DNA of 64,000 nucleotides, taken from positions 744,001 through 808,000 of the forward strand of contig NZ_CP062182.1 in NCBI RefSeq assembly GCF_022700675.1. Reading direction: 5' to 3'. A model generated the notes under the pieces. The model was not told where the DNA came from. It did not search any database and saw nothing but the letters and a program-made list of their open reading frames with translations. Source of the stretch: Acinetobacter sp. ASP199. Its GTDB lineage: Bacteria > Pseudomonadota > Gammaproteobacteria > Pseudomonadales > Moraxellaceae. The position numbers and the translations under genes were made by a program. Below, piece after piece: positions 1 to 10,021 of this stretch; the stretch's first letter is position 1, and every line of letters begins with the position of its first letter.

Positions 1-1
1 A

Positions 2-565
2 GATGCTGGTCTGGACTATTACAATCATAACCTCGACACTTCGCGTGAATACTATGCCAATGTCATCAGTACCCGAACTTTTGACGATCGTTTAAATACT
101 TTGGACCATGTTCGCTCAGCTGGGATCAATGTATGTAGTGGCGGGATTGTCGGTTTAGGTGAAGGTAAACAGGATCGTGTGGGATTATTGTTTGAACTGG
201 CGACTATGCCAATTCATCCGGAATCGGTGCCAATCAATATGCTGGTGCCAATCGAAGGAACACCGCTCGCCGATGTGGAAAAACTGGATGTGATTGACTG
301 GATTCGGACGATTGCCGTAGCACGTATCATCATGCCAAAAAGCTATATTCGTTTGTCTGCAGGCCGTGAATCTCTATCTGATTCGGATCAGGCCCTAGCA
401 TTCATGGCAGGTGCTAACTCCTTATTCTCCGGTGATAAATTGTTGACTGCACCGAATAGTGGTGAAGGCAAGGACAAAGCCCTGTTTGCCAAGCTGGGAT
501 TAAAAGCCGAAGCACCGAAGAAAACTGGTCGTGAGCTCGCTATGGATGCCATGCAGCCTGCTTAA
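2..565 (+). CDS. bioB: Biotin synthase BioB, C-terminal part (cut by window start)
   Basis: Radical-SAM enzyme that inserts sulfur into dethiobiotin, the last step of biotin synthesis. The reading frame is open from base 2 and shows the BioB signature [12 protein letters not shown] at once, followed by the R-T-F-D-D-R-L stretch and a motif equivalent to SGGIVGLGE around positions 128-160. The ending ([11 protein letters not shown], then a charged tail) is typical of BioB. About 187 residues are visible. The N-terminal part with the radical-SAM CxxxCxxC cluster lies before the window. It is followed on the same strand by the other biotin genes after a gap of about 90 bases that carries a weak hairpin-like sequence. 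Confidence 0.96.
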   Translation, partial: DAGLDYYNHNLDTSREYYANVISTRTFDDRLNTLDHVRSAGINVCSGGIVGLGEGKQDRVGLLFELATMPIHPESVPINMLVPIEGTPLADVEKLDVIDWIRTIAVARIIMPKSYIRLSAGRESLSDSDQALAFMAGANSLFSGDKLLTAPNSGEGKDKALFAKLGLKAEAPKKTGRELAMDAMQPA

Positions 566-656
566 ATTTTGCAGCTGTATATCAGGGATCATTTCGAAAG
601 AAATCGGTCCCTTTTTTATTGAATAGATGACAACAAAAAAATAGGGAACAGGATTG

Positions 657-1394
657 ATGAAAATTCTGCTCATCAGTGGCTGGGGACTGGGTACTCAGGT
701 GCTGAATGAATTTGTACAGCAGCTAGAACAGCAGTTAACACTACAGCATCAGATCGAAGTCTGGGATATCTTTGACCCGAATAATGCAGCAATACTGGCA
801 GAAAAAGTACAGGCTGCAGCCGATAAAGATCTACTGATCGGCTGGTCACTTGGAGGACAACTCGCCTTGTTATTGGCTCATGAAATCTATCAGCAGCTAC
901 AAATAGCCAAGCCCGTAATTGCCTGTATGTCCAATCCTTGCTTTGTGGCGCAAGAAAACTGGCCTCATGCTATGCCCAAAGTGCAGTATGAGCAGTTTAA
1001 ACATGCGGTGATGTCACAACCTCAACAGGCTCTGCAACGCTTCTGTACATTGGTAACTTTAGGTTCAGCTGCGCCACGGGAACGGGCAAAATATTTACAG
1101 GAGCACTTGGTAAATATTGATTTATCCTATCAGCAGGCTCATCTCTATCTTTTAGAACAATTGAATTTGGTAGAGATCTTAAAAAGCTATCCGGGCAAGA
1201 TGCTATTTATAAATTCTAAAAAAGATATGCTAGTTCCCTGCAAAGTTATACAAAATATTGCAGATATAAAAGCAGGAAATCTGAACTTTGTAAAAATTAC
1301 GGCTGCGCATGATGCCATCCTGTTCGATACCAGTTTGGTCATTGAGCCAATCTTGCAATTTTTACCAGATCTTTATGAATCAAAAAACATCTGA
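657..1394 (+). CDS. Alpha/beta hydrolase, probable pimeloyl-ACP methyl ester esterase (BioH-like)
   Basis: Predicted to release pimeloyl-ACP from its methyl ester, the step that ends the BioC-dependent part of biotin synthesis. What is seen: a nucleophile elbow G-W-S-L-G-G near residue 64, an acid candidate in K-K-D-M-L-V-P and a histidine in A-A-H-D-A-I-L near the C-terminus, the order of a Ser-Asp-His triad. The length of 245 residues suits BioH-type enzymes. The ATG at 657 is preferred over the TTG at 654 because AGGGAA lies eight bases upstream. The position between bioB and bioA, in a cluster that has bioC, is the main argument for the role. Several unrelated esterase types fill this job in different bacteria, so I give no gene symbol. 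Confidence 0.8.
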   Translation: MKILLISGWGLGTQVLNEFVQQLEQQLTLQHQIEVWDIFDPNNAAILAEKVQAAADKDLLIGWSLGGQLALLLAHEIYQQLQIAKPVIACMSNPCFVAQENWPHAMPKVQYEQFKHAVMSQPQQALQRFCTLVTLGSAAPRERAKYLQEHLVNIDLSYQQAHLYLLEQLNLVEILKSYPGKMLFINSKKDMLVPCKVIQNIADIKAGNLNFVKITAAHDAILFDTSLVIEPILQFLPDLYESKNI

Positions 1395-1448
1395 ATCTCC
1401 ACTGGATGTTCATTTCAGAATTAAACCGTTAAGATCAGGACAGCGCTA

Positions 1449-2747
1449 TTGTTTAGGTTATTTTCCGTGCACGATTCTTTTGATCAGCAGCATATCTGGC
1501 ATCCATATACTTCCATGACCCATCCCTTGCCTTGTTACAAGGTGAGGGCGGCACATGGTGCTGTAATTGAGCTGGAAGATGGCACGCAGCTGATTGATGG
1601 GATGTCATCCTGGTGGTGCACGATTCATGGTTATAACCATCCAGAGCTGAATCAGGCGGTGCAGACCCAGTTGCAATCCATGTCACATGTCATGTTTGGT
1701 GGCCTAACCCATCAGCCGGCGATTGATCTGGCCAAACTGCTGATCGAAATTACTCCAGAGCCGCTGGATCGGATTTTCTATGCCGATTCTGGTTCGGTGG
1801 CTGTGGAAGTAGCCTTAAAAATGGCAGTGCAATACTGGCATGCCCGTGATCAGGCACAGAAAAGCAATTTTGTGACTACACGTTCCGGCTATCATGGTGA
1901 TACTTGGAATGCCATGTCAGTCTGCGATCCAGTGACGGGTATGCACCAGATCTTTGGTTCCAGTCTGCCGAACCGTTATTTTGTTCCGGCACCACAAAGT
2001 CGTTTTGACGGTGAATGGCACGCGGAAGATATCCAGCCACTGCAACAGCTGCTGGCAGAAAAGCATGAACAGATCGCAGCCATGATTATTGAGCCGATCG
2101 TGCAGGGGGCAGGCGGCATGCGCCTGTATCATCCGGAATATCTGCGCCAGGTACGTCAGCTGTGCGACCGTTACCATATTCTGTTAATTCTGGATGAAAT
2201 CGCGACTGGTTTTGGTCGGAGTGGCAAACTGTTTGCCTGTGAACATGCAGCTATTAGCCCGGATATCATGTGTCTGGGTAAGGCGTTAACCGGCGGCTAT
2301 ATGACCTTGTCTGCCACACTGACAACTGCACATGTCGCAGAAACCATTTCCAGCGGTGAAGCCGGGGTATTTATGCATGGCCCGACCTTTATGGCGAATC
2401 CGCTGGCCTGTGCAGTGGCACTCAAAAGCACCCAGCTTTTGCTGTCACAGGACTGGCAGGCAAGCGTGCAACAGATTGAACAGCGGTTAAAAGACCATTT
2501 ACAGCCATTAAATGCATTGCCACAGGTTGCGGATATCCGCGTTCTTGGCGCGATTGGCGTGGTAGAACTACAGCAACCTGTTGATCTGGCCTGCTTCCAG
2601 GCAGAATGTGTACGCCGTGGTGTATGGATTCGCCCCTTTGGCCAACTGGTCTATGTGATGCCGCCATTTGTGATTTCTGAGGAACAACTTCAAACTTTAC
2701 TGACGCATATGTGCGAGATGATTCAGGCAATGGGAGCAAGAGCATGA
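1449..2747 (+). CDS. bioA: Adenosylmethionine-8-amino-7-oxononanoate aminotransferase BioA
   Basis: PLP enzyme that converts KAPA to DAPA using S-adenosylmethionine as amino donor. The N-terminal signature [13 protein letters not shown] and the segment [16 protein letters not shown] are diagnostic of BioA. The aspartate of [10 protein letters not shown] and the lysine in L-G-K-A-L-T-G-G are the cofactor-binding residues. The length (about 430) is normal. The start is uncertain: TTG at 1449 has AGGA eight bases upstream, and GTG at 1467 has a short AGG. Both give a protein with the complete conserved core. The stop codon overlaps the bioF start as ATGA, so translation is probably coupled. Confidence 0.95.
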   Translation: MFRLFSVHDSFDQQHIWHPYTSMTHPLPCYKVRAAHGAVIELEDGTQLIDGMSSWWCTIHGYNHPELNQAVQTQLQSMSHVMFGGLTHQPAIDLAKLLIEITPEPLDRIFYADSGSVAVEVALKMAVQYWHARDQAQKSNFVTTRSGYHGDTWNAMSVCDPVTGMHQIFGSSLPNRYFVPAPQSRFDGEWHAEDIQPLQQLLAEKHEQIAAMIIEPIVQGAGGMRLYHPEYLRQVRQLCDRYHILLILDEIATGFGRSGKLFACEHAAISPDIMCLGKALTGGYMTLSATLTTAHVAETISSGEAGVFMHGPTFMANPLACAVALKSTQLLLSQDWQASVQQIEQRLKDHLQPLNALPQVADIRVLGAIGVVELQQPVDLACFQAECVRRGVWIRPFGQLVYVMPPFVISEEQLQTLLTHMCEMIQAMGARA

Positions 2748-3913
2748 AGCATCTGGCACATTTTCAGCAGCAACTGGATGATTTGAAACAGCAAGGCCAG
2801 TACCGCCAGTTTAAGCAGGATATTTCCAGCCAGCCTTATCTTCAGCTGAATGGGGTTGAGATGCTGAATCTGGCATCCAATGACTATCTTGGTCTGGCGG
2901 CCAATCTGCAACTGCGTAAAGAATTTTTTGATCTGACTTCGCTTGCTGAGCGGCAGATGAGTGCCAGCTCTTCGCGATTGCTGACTGGAAATTTCCCGGC
3001 CTATGAACAGCTGGAAGCCAGTATGGCACAGGCATTTGGCCGATCCGTATTGCTATTTAACAGCGGCTATCATATGAATATCGGGATTCTGCCCGCACTG
3101 GCGGATAGTAAGACCATGATTATTGCCGACAAGCTGGTGCATGCCAGCATCATTGATGGCATCCGCCTGTCCAATGCCAGTTATGTACGCTACCGGCATA
3201 ATGAACTGGGGCATCTGCAGCAGCTTTTAGCAAAGTATCAGACAGATGAAAATATTCAGCGCATTATTGTCGTTACCGAATCCATTTTCAGTATGGATGG
3301 TGATGAAACTGATCTTGGCGCATTGGTATCACTCAAGCAGCAGTTTGATAAAGTCATGCTGTATGTGGATGAAGCCCATGCCATTGGTGTGCGTGGTGAA
3401 CGCGGACTAGGTTGTGCCGAGCAGTATCAGGTGCTGGATCAAATTGACCTGTTGGTCGGAACTTTTGGTAAGGCACTGGCTTCGGTGGGCGGCTATCTGG
3501 TTTGTCATCCAGTTATTCGTGAATATCTGATCAACAGCATGCGTCCACTCATTTTTAGTACCGCACAGCCACCCATCTGTATGGCCTGGACGCATTTTAT
3601 TTTCCAGAAAATGCAACACATGAAGGAGGAGCGTCAGCAGCTTGCCAGTCTGGCCAACCGTTGCCATCAAAGCGTCCAGGCCCTGGGTTATGCCTGTCCA
3701 TCTAGTTCGCAAATCGTGCCGATGATGATTGGCGATGCAGCCAAAACTGTGGCTGCCGCAGAATATGTACAGCAGAAAGGCTTTTATGTGCTGCCAGTAC
3801 GTCCACCGACTGTGCCAAAAAATACTTCCAGATTACGAATTTGCCTGCATCAACAGGTCAGTCCGGCACAGCTGCAACAGTTGCTGGATGTCCTGCAGGA
3901 GTTACCACGATGA
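2744..3913 (+). CDS. bioF: 8-amino-7-oxononanoate synthase BioF
   Basis: PLP-dependent condensation of pimeloyl-ACP with L-alanine to form KAPA. Visible features are [11 protein letters not shown] in the N-terminal region, the [10 protein letters not shown] segment that holds the cofactor aspartate, and [11 protein letters not shown] with the Schiff-base lysine. ATG at 2744 is chosen because GGGAG lies seven bases upstream and the protein then starts at the expected M-K-H-L. It overlaps bioA by four bases, and its own stop overlaps the bioC start. It belongs to the alpha-oxoamine synthase family, and placement inside the biotin operon separates it from Kbl or HemA relatives. Confidence 0.95.
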   Translation: MKHLAHFQQQLDDLKQQGQYRQFKQDISSQPYLQLNGVEMLNLASNDYLGLAANLQLRKEFFDLTSLAERQMSASSSRLLTGNFPAYEQLEASMAQAFGRSVLLFNSGYHMNIGILPALADSKTMIIADKLVHASIIDGIRLSNASYVRYRHNELGHLQQLLAKYQTDENIQRIIVVTESIFSMDGDETDLGALVSLKQQFDKVMLYVDEAHAIGVRGERGLGCAEQYQVLDQIDLLVGTFGKALASVGGYLVCHPVIREYLINSMRPLIFSTAQPPICMAWTHFIFQKMQHMKEERQQLASLANRCHQSVQALGYACPSSSQIVPMMIGDAAKTVAAAEYVQQKGFYVLPVRPPTVPKNTSRLRICLHQQVSPAQLQQLLDVLQELPR

Positions 3914-4662
3914 AAACCGATCAGGTTGCGCAGCGTTTTGCTCAGGCCCAGTCCAGCTATGAACAGCATGCGATTGCCCAGCGTCGGGTAACAATTGAAT
4001 TGCTCCAGGATATGCGGTCGCATGTCCCACCACATTTACAGCGTATTCTGGAAATTGGTTGTGGTTCAGGTCTGTTTACCCGCCAGCTGTTGCAGCATTA
4101 CAGTTTCGACCAGTTATTCCTGAACGATCTCTATCCAGAAGTTAAACAGCATTTTGAGGAAGATGCCCAGATTTACTGGGGCATTGGCAATGTCGAAACT
4201 TTGCCATTACCACAATCGCTGGATCTAGTAGTGTCCTGTTCTGCCTTGCAATGGGTGCAGCAACTAGAAGCTTTATTGGTAAAAATTCATCAGGCTTTAA
4301 ATCCATCGGGCTGGTTGTGCTTTGCCAGCTATGCACAGGACAACTTAAAAGAAATTAAGGCACTGACTGGGCAGGGACTGGAATATCGCTCCCTTTCACA
4401 AATAGTTGAACTGCTGGAATCTTGTGGTTATGAGGTCCTGATGCAGGAGGAACAGCATCTGATTCTGGAGTTTGAACATCCTCGTGATGTACTGAAACAT
4501 ATCAAAGCCACAGGCGTACAGGCGACAGCCGCCGGTTTTCGTTGGAACAAATCTTCTTTACAGCTTTTTTATGAGCAATATCAACAATTCCAGCTGCCAG
4601 ACAGCCAGCAATATCCTTTGACCTATCACCCGATTTATCTCATAGCACGGAAGCACCCATGA
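3910..4662 (+). CDS. bioC: Malonyl-ACP O-methyltransferase BioC
   Basis: SAM-dependent methyltransferase that caps malonyl-ACP so that fatty-acid synthesis can build the pimeloyl chain. The N-terminus [12 protein letters not shown] resembles other BioC proteins, and the SAM-binding motif I is [11 protein letters not shown] near residue 48. The motif S-C-S-A-L-Q-W-V further on is typical of the family. The start at 3910 has AGGAG eight bases upstream and overlaps the bioF stop. It is 250 residues long and again overlaps the next gene by four bases, so bioA-F-C-D form one tightly coupled operon. Confidence 0.93.
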   Translation: MKTDQVAQRFAQAQSSYEQHAIAQRRVTIELLQDMRSHVPPHLQRILEIGCGSGLFTRQLLQHYSFDQLFLNDLYPEVKQHFEEDAQIYWGIGNVETLPLPQSLDLVVSCSALQWVQQLEALLVKIHQALNPSGWLCFASYAQDNLKEIKALTGQGLEYRSLSQIVELLESCGYEVLMQEEQHLILEFEHPRDVLKHIKATGVQATAAGFRWNKSSLQLFYEQYQQFQLPDSQQYPLTYHPIYLIARKHP

Positions 4663-5309
4663 ACACAAATATCTATTTTGTCAGTGGTATTGATACCGGT
4701 ATTGGCAAGACTTATGCCACCGGTTTTCTGGCTAAGATCTGGAATGAGCAGGGCATTCACACCATTACCCAGAAGCTGATCCAGACTGGTAATACCGATC
4801 TGTCCGAGGATATCGAACAGCATCGCAAGATTATGGGCTGCGGCTTGCTGTCAGAAGATCAGCAAAAGCTGACCATGCCGGAAATTTACAGCTATCCGGC
4901 ATCCCCTCATCTGGCAGCACGTTTGGACCAGCGTCCAGTAGACTTCAAAAAAATTGAACAGGCCACACAGCAACTGGCTGGACAGTTTGATCGTGTTTTG
5001 CTGGAAGGAGCAGGTGGTCTGATGGTGCCACTGACTGAAGAAATGCTCACTGTAGACTATATTGCTGCACAGCAATTCCCGGTGATTTTAGTGACCTCAG
5101 GCCGTCTTGGTAGCATCAACCACACGCTGCTCAGTCTGGAACTGCTTAAGCAGCGTAAGATTGAATTGTATGCGCTGGCATTTAACCATGCCAATGATGC
5201 TCAGGATGAAGTTATTGCACAGGATACCATTCATTATTTGCAGCAAGATTTACAAAAGAACTTTCCGGATGCACAGTGGCTGGATATTCCGGTATTTCAG
5301 CAAATCTGA
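4659..5309 (+). CDS. bioD: Dethiobiotin synthetase BioD
   Basis: ATP-dependent carboxylation and ring closure of DAPA to dethiobiotin. The P-loop variant G-I-D-T-G-I-G-K-T lies at residues 10-18, and the second conserved glycine-rich element [11 protein letters not shown] follows near residue 112. The length of 216 residues is usual. It is the last gene of the cluster. No clear hairpin terminator follows directly, and the region downstream looks decayed before the IS30 element. Confidence 0.94.
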   Translation: MNTNIYFVSGIDTGIGKTYATGFLAKIWNEQGIHTITQKLIQTGNTDLSEDIEQHRKIMGCGLLSEDQQKLTMPEIYSYPASPHLAARLDQRPVDFKKIEQATQQLAGQFDRVLLEGAGGLMVPLTEEMLTVDYIAAQQFPVILVTSGRLGSINHTLLSLELLKQRKIELYALAFNHANDAQDEVIAQDTIHYLQQDLQKNFPDAQWLDIPVFQQI

Positions 5310-5660
5310 AGCTTTGTTTTAGCCAGGTAGTAGGGTGCTATGCAATAAAGAAACTCATCCAGAACAGATTCCTGTTGGCCGGACTTGAGCTGTCGAGAAT
5401 GTGAATTTATATAATACTGGAGCCAAAGTCTGTTTGATCTGATCAGGCTGGTCATTCAGATAAATCTTTCTGATGGAAAGTATTCTAAAGTTGGAACATG
5501 GCATGACCTATCTGATCCTGGCATTGTAATAAGTTGAGATTCTAAGCTTTAGGATATTATTTCTGTTACTCGGCAATTGCAGTTAAAAGCGGGCGGTTGA
5601 ACTTGTCCTGAATTGAATGTCCTTTGGGTTATGAAAATTAATTTCTTATATTCAAAAAAC
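5310..5660. other. Non-coding or decayed stretch after bioD
   Basis: About 350 bases with no convincing gene. On the minus strand 5355-5504 is an open frame of 49 codons with ordinary residue composition but no recognised family and no good ribosome-binding site. It may be the tail of a decayed gene. The IS30 copy 1 begins at 5661. Confidence 0.4.
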
Positions 5661-6732
5661 GGCGGATTCAAGCAGCAAGTGCAACAGTATAAAAACCAGC
5701 CATAACTTCACTAGGCGTATACCAGCCTAGTGTTTTTCTAGGGCGATGATTGAGAGCAAATTCTATCTGCTCTATTTGTTCATTTGACACTTCATCAAAC
5801 GAAGATGATTTTGGCAGATATTGCCTGATCAGACCATTGGTATTTTCATTTCTGGCTCGTTGAATCGACTTGTATGGATCTGCAAAGTACGTCTCTATCC
5901 CTGCTTCCGTTATCCGCCGGTGCTCGGAGAACTCCTTACCATTATCAAAGGTTACACTGTAGGCATGACTGCTGCGCAAACATGCTAAAGCACACGAAAT
6001 CGTTTTAGTTGTGGTTCTAGTTTGTCCCAAATGAACGATATGTACATACAAGCTTTTGCGCTCAACCAGAGTTAATAATGCCCCCTTGTGATTCTTGCCT
6101 ATCACGGTATCACCTTCAAAATCACCTAGGCGTTGACGTTTCTCGACGACCTCATCGCGACAGTGAATACTTGTTCTATCAACGAGTTGGCCTCTACGGT
6201 CTGTATTTTTATAACCTCGTTTACGATATTTCTTTTGATGCCTTAAATGAAGGTGGAGCTTACCACCTTTAGATTTATCTAGATAAACATACTGATAAAT
6301 CCATTCATGTGAAGGCACATCAAGCCAACCTCGTTGTGTTAAAGCACCTGAAATTTGCTCAGGAGACCAATCTAAGCCAATCAGATAACGAATATAAACG
6401 AGAGCAAAATCTGTCATTTGTGAAGAGGATCGATATCGTCTTTGACTTGAAAATTTCTCTGCCTGTTGAGCTCGATATCCACGTTTTCCAGTATTTCTTT
6501 TGATCTCACGATAAAGGGTTGATCGAGAACGTCCAAGCTCCCTGGCAAGGGTAGAGATTGAAGATTTGCTTTTCAAAGCAGCATAAATTTCGTATCTTTC
6601 ATCTTGAGAAAGTTGGGTGTATTGCTTCATTGGGTGCTTTCCAATTGCGAGTTGAAAAAAGTCTAATGATTTTAATACACCTAACTTTTTCAACTAACTA
6701 CAAATATGTCGCACTTGGTATTTGAATCTGCG
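5661..6732 (-). mobile_element. IS30-family insertion sequence, copy 1 (1072 bp)
   Basis: The element is bounded by imperfect inverted repeats of about 25 bases. One end starts GGCGGATTCAAGCAGCAAGT and the other, read inwards, starts CGCAGATTCAAATACCAAGT. It is flanked by a 3-bp direct repeat AAC at 5658-5660 and 6733-6735, as expected for IS30-type transposition. Length and visible sequence agree with the copies at 31224-32295 and 61676-62747. Relatives such as ISAba125 and IS18 are common in Acinetobacter. I cannot assign the exact name. Confidence 0.95.
5668..6630 (-). CDS. IS30-family transposase (copy 1)
   Basis: DDE transposase of 320 residues. The N-terminus (Q-L-S-Q-D-E-R-Y-E-I-Y-A-A-L) and the following L-A-R-E-L-G-R-S-R-S-T-L-Y-R-E-I-K-R-N form the helix-turn-helix typical of IS30. 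Catalytic-core landmarks are G-D-F-E-G-D-T-V, T-F-D-N-G-K-E-F and the late R-N-E-N-T-N-G segment. The ATG at 6630 is preferred, with GGAAAG upstream. An in-frame TTG at 6693 would add 21 residues but has no ribosome-binding site. The gene nearly fills the element and looks intact. Confidence 0.93.
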   Translation of the reverse strand: MKQYTQLSQDERYEIYAALKSKSSISTLARELGRSRSTLYREIKRNTGKRGYRAQQAEKFSSQRRYRSSSQMTDFALVYIRYLIGLDWSPEQISGALTQRGWLDVPSHEWIYQYVYLDKSKGGKLHLHLRHQKKYRKRGYKNTDRRGQLVDRTSIHCRDEVVEKRQRLGDFEGDTVIGKNHKGALLTLVERKSLYVHIVHLGQTRTTTKTISCALACLRSSHAYSVTFDNGKEFSEHRRITEAGIETYFADPYKSIQRARNENTNGLIRQYLPKSSSFDEVSNEQIEQIEFALNHRPRKTLGWYTPSEVMAGFYTVALAA

Positions 6733-6878
6733 AACTATAAAAATTAAGAATGAAAATAGGGCTTTTATAATAATTATATATATTATAAGGTTATATAATT
6801 AAAGTTGAGTATATTGCTTGGATTTTAATCTAGCATAAAGCTTATACTCCTTCACTTCGGTCAATTCGAGAGAATGTT

Positions 6879-7295
6879 TTGCTGAGACGTAGTGGGCTAC
6901 TGTTGGCATGTGCAACCTTGCTATTACAGTTTGCCGTATATTTACAGCCGCTATTACCGGAGCAATACCATATTGCGCCGGTCTGTTTCTCTATTACACA
7001 TAATCTTCTCTCACCAAAACAGCATCAGCATGTACATGCAAGCTATCACGCGTTGATTGATCATCTGGATGCCGAATCCGGACATCATCATGACCATAAT
7101 GAACATAACCATCAATGCCAGTACTGTACCGTGTATGGTGATATTGTCCTGCCATTTAATTTTGGTATTGATGAGGTTATTGATCGGATTCAGGTCAAGC
7201 TAAGCTTCTATAAATCCGTTTACCGACACGTCTATTTCTCCCTGCAACGGCTCTATTTGCTACCGCAAGGCAGGGCACCTCCTATTGCGTTTTAA
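6879..7295 (+). CDS. DUF2946-like small membrane or secreted protein
   Basis: A 138-residue protein with a hydrophobic N-terminus (residues 7-26), a histidine-rich run (about residues 69-78) and a C-Q-Y-C pair at 80-83. This layout matches DUF2946-type proteins, which often sit near copper or TonB-receptor genes, although that link is not visible here. The start is probably TTG at 6879 with GAGAG six bases upstream, since no in-frame ATG fits. The next clear gene on the strand is the bd oxidase. His and Cys content suggests metal binding, but this is inference. Function unknown. Confidence 0.6.
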   Translation: MLRRSGLLLACATLLLQFAVYLQPLLPEQYHIAPVCFSITHNLLSPKQHQHVHASYHALIDHLDAESGHHHDHNEHNHQCQYCTVYGDIVLPFNFGIDEVIDRIQVKLSFYKSVYRHVYFSLQRLYLLPQGRAPPIAF

Positions 7296-7358
7296 CACGT
7301 CAAGTCTGGCGAGGTCCGACCTTGCCGCTATCTAAAACGTTTTAAAGAGTGAAATAAC

Positions 7359-7553
7359 ATGAACATGACAATTTTCGCCTGGCTGATCCATGGCGGAGCG
7401 GAGCTGCTCAGCCTGAAAAAAGGGCAGCATGCAGATATTAAAGTCCTACAGATTTGCAACATTGTGAAAGTCGCATACCATCTAAACTACAAAATTATGA
7501 AGTCATTTCAGCTATTTAAGCTGAAGTTCTCTCACCAACAAATTCTACAATAA
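7359..7553 (+). CDS. Doubtful small ORF upstream of cydA
   Basis: Open frame of 64 codons beginning M-N-M-T-I-F-A-W-L-I-H-G-G-A. AAAGAG lies about nine bases before its ATG and it ends nine bases before the cydA start. I recognise no family. The second half is lysine- and isoleucine-rich and does not look like a conserved domain. It could be a leader peptide, a remnant, or simply part of the cydA untranslated region. A hairpin (GGCGAGG/CCTTGCC around 7307-7326) lies just upstream of it. Confidence 0.25.
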   Translation: MNMTIFAWLIHGGAELLSLKKGQHADIKVLQICNIVKVAYHLNYKIMKSFQLFKLKFSHQQILQ

Positions 7554-7562
7554 GGTGACGAC

Positions 7563-9002
7563 ATGGATTTAGGTTTAACTGCGCTGGAACTGGCACGTAT
7601 CCAATTTGCCTTTACTGTCTCCTTTCATATTATTTTCCCGGCGATTTCTATCGGTCTGGCCAGCTTTCTGGCTGTCCTGGAATGGCGCTGGCTCAAAACC
7701 CAGGATCCGGTTTATCGGGATCTGTTCAAATTCTGGATCAAGATTTTTGCCTTGGCCTTTGGTATGGGGGTGGTCTCTGGCGTGGTCATGAGCTATCAGT
7801 TCGGTACCAACTGGAGTGAATTTTCCCGGGTGGCTGGAAGCGTCACTGGACCGCTACTGGCTTATGAAGTCTTGACAGCTTTCTTCCTGGAAGCAGGTTT
7901 CCTCGGCATCATGCTATTTGGCTGGGATCGGGTCGGACCGAAAACCCATTTTTTTGCTACGGTGATGGTTGCCCTTGGCACATGTATTTCCATGTTCTGG
8001 ATTTTGTCTTCCAACAGCTGGATGCAGACCCCGCAGGGTTTCATTATTGAAAATGGCATCATCATGCCGCAGGACTGGTTTGCGATTGTCTTTAACCCGT
8101 CCTTTCCGTACCGTCTATTGCATATGGGGATTGCTGCCTTTCTGGTTTCGGCACTGCTGGTGGCGGCTACAGCTGCCTGGCATCTACTCCAAGGTCGCCG
8201 TGATGCACTGGTTAAAAAATCCTTTTCCATGGCCATGTGGATGATTCTGGCGCTGGCACCCTTACAGGTGATTGTGGGCGATTTTCATGGTTTGAATACT
8301 CGTGAATATCAGCCGGCCAAGATTGCCGCAATTGAAGGACACTGGGAAACCAACCGTGGTGAAGGCATGCCGCTTTATCTGTTTGGCATTCCAGACATGG
8401 AAGCAGAAGAAACCAAATATGCAATCGGAATTCCAAACTTGGGTAGTCTGATTCTGACCCATAGTATGGATGGTGAAGTGCAGGGTTTGAAAGATTTTGC
8501 ACCTGAAGATCGTCCAAACTCGCTGGTGGTGTTCTGGAGCTTCCGTATCATGGTCGGTCTGGGCATGTTGATGTTGCTAATGGCACTAGCAGGTCTGATC
8601 CTGCGCAAAACAGGTCGTTTCTACGAATCGCGCTGGTTACATCGTTTCGCATTTTTCATGGGACCTTCCGGATTTATTGCTTTACTGGCAGGCTGGTTTA
8701 CTACAGAAGTGGGCCGTCAGCCATGGGTGGTCTATGGGGTCATGCGCACTCGTGATGCACTGTCACCTGTATCAGCTGAACAGGTCGGACTAACGCTGAT
8801 TATCTTTGTGGTGGTCTACTGCGTGGTATTTGGTGTTGGCATCTATTACATGCTGAAAATGATGCATAAAGGACCAGAATTTATCCATGCCCGTCCGCAT
8901 ACTGAGGGTGAAGTCATCCGTGCATCTAAACGTCCAATGAGTACCTTTGAGCAAAATGAAGAAGATGAGCGTGCTCAACGTGATCAGGAGAATAACAAAT
9001 GA
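7563..9002 (+). CDS. cydA: Cytochrome bd-type quinol oxidase subunit I (CIO type)
   Basis: Membrane subunit carrying the haems of a bd-type terminal oxidase, which oxidises ubiquinol and reduces oxygen. Visible are the haem-ligand region S-F-H-I-I-F-P near residue 20, R-L-L-H-M-G near residue 184, and the quinol loop with G-D-F-H-G-L-N-T-R-E-Y-Q-P-A-K. The segment G-R-Q-P-W-V-V-Y-G-V-M-R-T is typical of the CioA group. The length of 479 residues fits the short-Q-loop cyanide-insensitive oxidases rather than E. coli CydA (about 520). AAGGTGA lies five bases before ATG. It overlaps cydB by four bases. Confidence 0.95.
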   Translation: MDLGLTALELARIQFAFTVSFHIIFPAISIGLASFLAVLEWRWLKTQDPVYRDLFKFWIKIFALAFGMGVVSGVVMSYQFGTNWSEFSRVAGSVTGPLLAYEVLTAFFLEAGFLGIMLFGWDRVGPKTHFFATVMVALGTCISMFWILSSNSWMQTPQGFIIENGIIMPQDWFAIVFNPSFPYRLLHMGIAAFLVSALLVAATAAWHLLQGRRDALVKKSFSMAMWMILALAPLQVIVGDFHGLNTREYQPAKIAAIEGHWETNRGEGMPLYLFGIPDMEAEETKYAIGIPNLGSLILTHSMDGEVQGLKDFAPEDRPNSLVVFWSFRIMVGLGMLMLLMALAGLILRKTGRFYESRWLHRFAFFMGPSGFIALLAGWFTTEVGRQPWVVYGVMRTRDALSPVSAEQVGLTLIIFVVVYCVVFGVGIYYMLKMMHKGPEFIHARPHTEGEVIRASKRPMSTFEQNEEDERAQRDQENNK

Positions 9003-10003
9003 TTGACCTGTCATTGATCTGGATTGCGATCATCGCGCTCGGTGTACTGATGTATGTGGTACTGGATGGCTTTGATCTGGGCATCGGTATTCTGTTTCCT
9101 TTCTTTAAGGATCAGCATGAACGCGATGTAATGATGAATACTGTGGCACCGGTTTGGGATGGTAATGAAACCTGGATGGTACTCGGTGGAGCAGGTCTAT
9201 TTGCGGCTTTTCCACTGGTCTATTCAACCGTGCTATCTGCGCTGTATATGCCGATTATCCTGATGGTGATCTCACTGATTTTCCGTGGGGTTGCTTTTGA
9301 GTTCCGCTTTAAGGCACATAAGGGTAAGCATTGGTGGGATATCGCTTTTATTGGTGGTTCGGTTCTGACCTCTTTCTTGCAAGGCGTGATCTTGGGAGCC
9401 TATATCCAGGGCATTAAAACCACGAATGGCATCTATAGCGGTGGTGGACTGGACTGGTTGACTCCATTTTCGCTGTTTACCGGAGTCGGTGTAGTCACCC
9501 TGTATGCAACTTTAGGTTGTGGCTGGCTGATCTTTAAAACGGATCATGAATTGCAGGACAAGATGTTTCAGTTGATGCCAAAACTCATCATGATGTTATT
9601 ACTGATCTTTGGGGCAGTCAGTCTGTATACGCCACTGGCACATCCACAGATTGCCGAGCGCTGGTTTGGTCAGCCACAGATTTTCTATTTCAGTCCGGTG
9701 CCGATACTGGTTTTATTATTTACCTTTATGGCGCTACGTGCCTGTAAGCGCCGTCAGGAATTTGCACCGTTCATTTATACCTTGGCGCTGGTGATTCTGG
9801 CTTATACAGGATTCCTGATCAGTCTGTGGCCTTATATCATTCCGCCAAGCGTTACCCTTTGGGAAGCTGCTGCACCGCAAAGCAGTCAGCTGTTTGCCCT
9901 GATTGGTGCACTGATTCTGATACCCATTATTCTGTTCTATACCGGTCTGTCTTATTGGGTGTTCCGCGATAAGGTTCGGGTAGGTGATGATGGCTATCAT
10001 TAA
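8999..10003 (+). CDS. cydB: Cytochrome bd-type quinol oxidase subunit II
   Basis: Second integral-membrane subunit of the bd oxidase. The N-terminus has the strongly conserved Y-V-V-L-D-G-F-D-L-G-I-G-I-L, then N-T-V-A-P-V-W-D-G-N-E-T-W, both hallmarks of CydB/CioB. About eight hydrophobic segments are visible over 334 residues. Its ATG overlaps the cydA stop (ATGA), so the two are translated together. A very short ORF follows after 18 bases, as in many proteobacterial bd operons. Confidence 0.95.
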   Translation: MIDLSLIWIAIIALGVLMYVVLDGFDLGIGILFPFFKDQHERDVMMNTVAPVWDGNETWMVLGGAGLFAAFPLVYSTVLSALYMPIILMVISLIFRGVAFEFRFKAHKGKHWWDIAFIGGSVLTSFLQGVILGAYIQGIKTTNGIYSGGGLDWLTPFSLFTGVGVVTLYATLGCGWLIFKTDHELQDKMFQLMPKLIMMLLLIFGAVSLYTPLAHPQIAERWFGQPQIFYFSPVPILVLLFTFMALRACKRRQEFAPFIYTLALVILAYTGFLISLWPYIIPPSVTLWEAAAPQSSQLFALIGALILIPIILFYTGLSYWVFRDKVRVGDDGYH

Positions 10004-10021
10004 GTTTGCGGAGGAAATTGA

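Noticed and set aside
1309..1518. 69-codon ORF between the esterase and bioA
   Set aside because: Overlaps both real genes in another frame.
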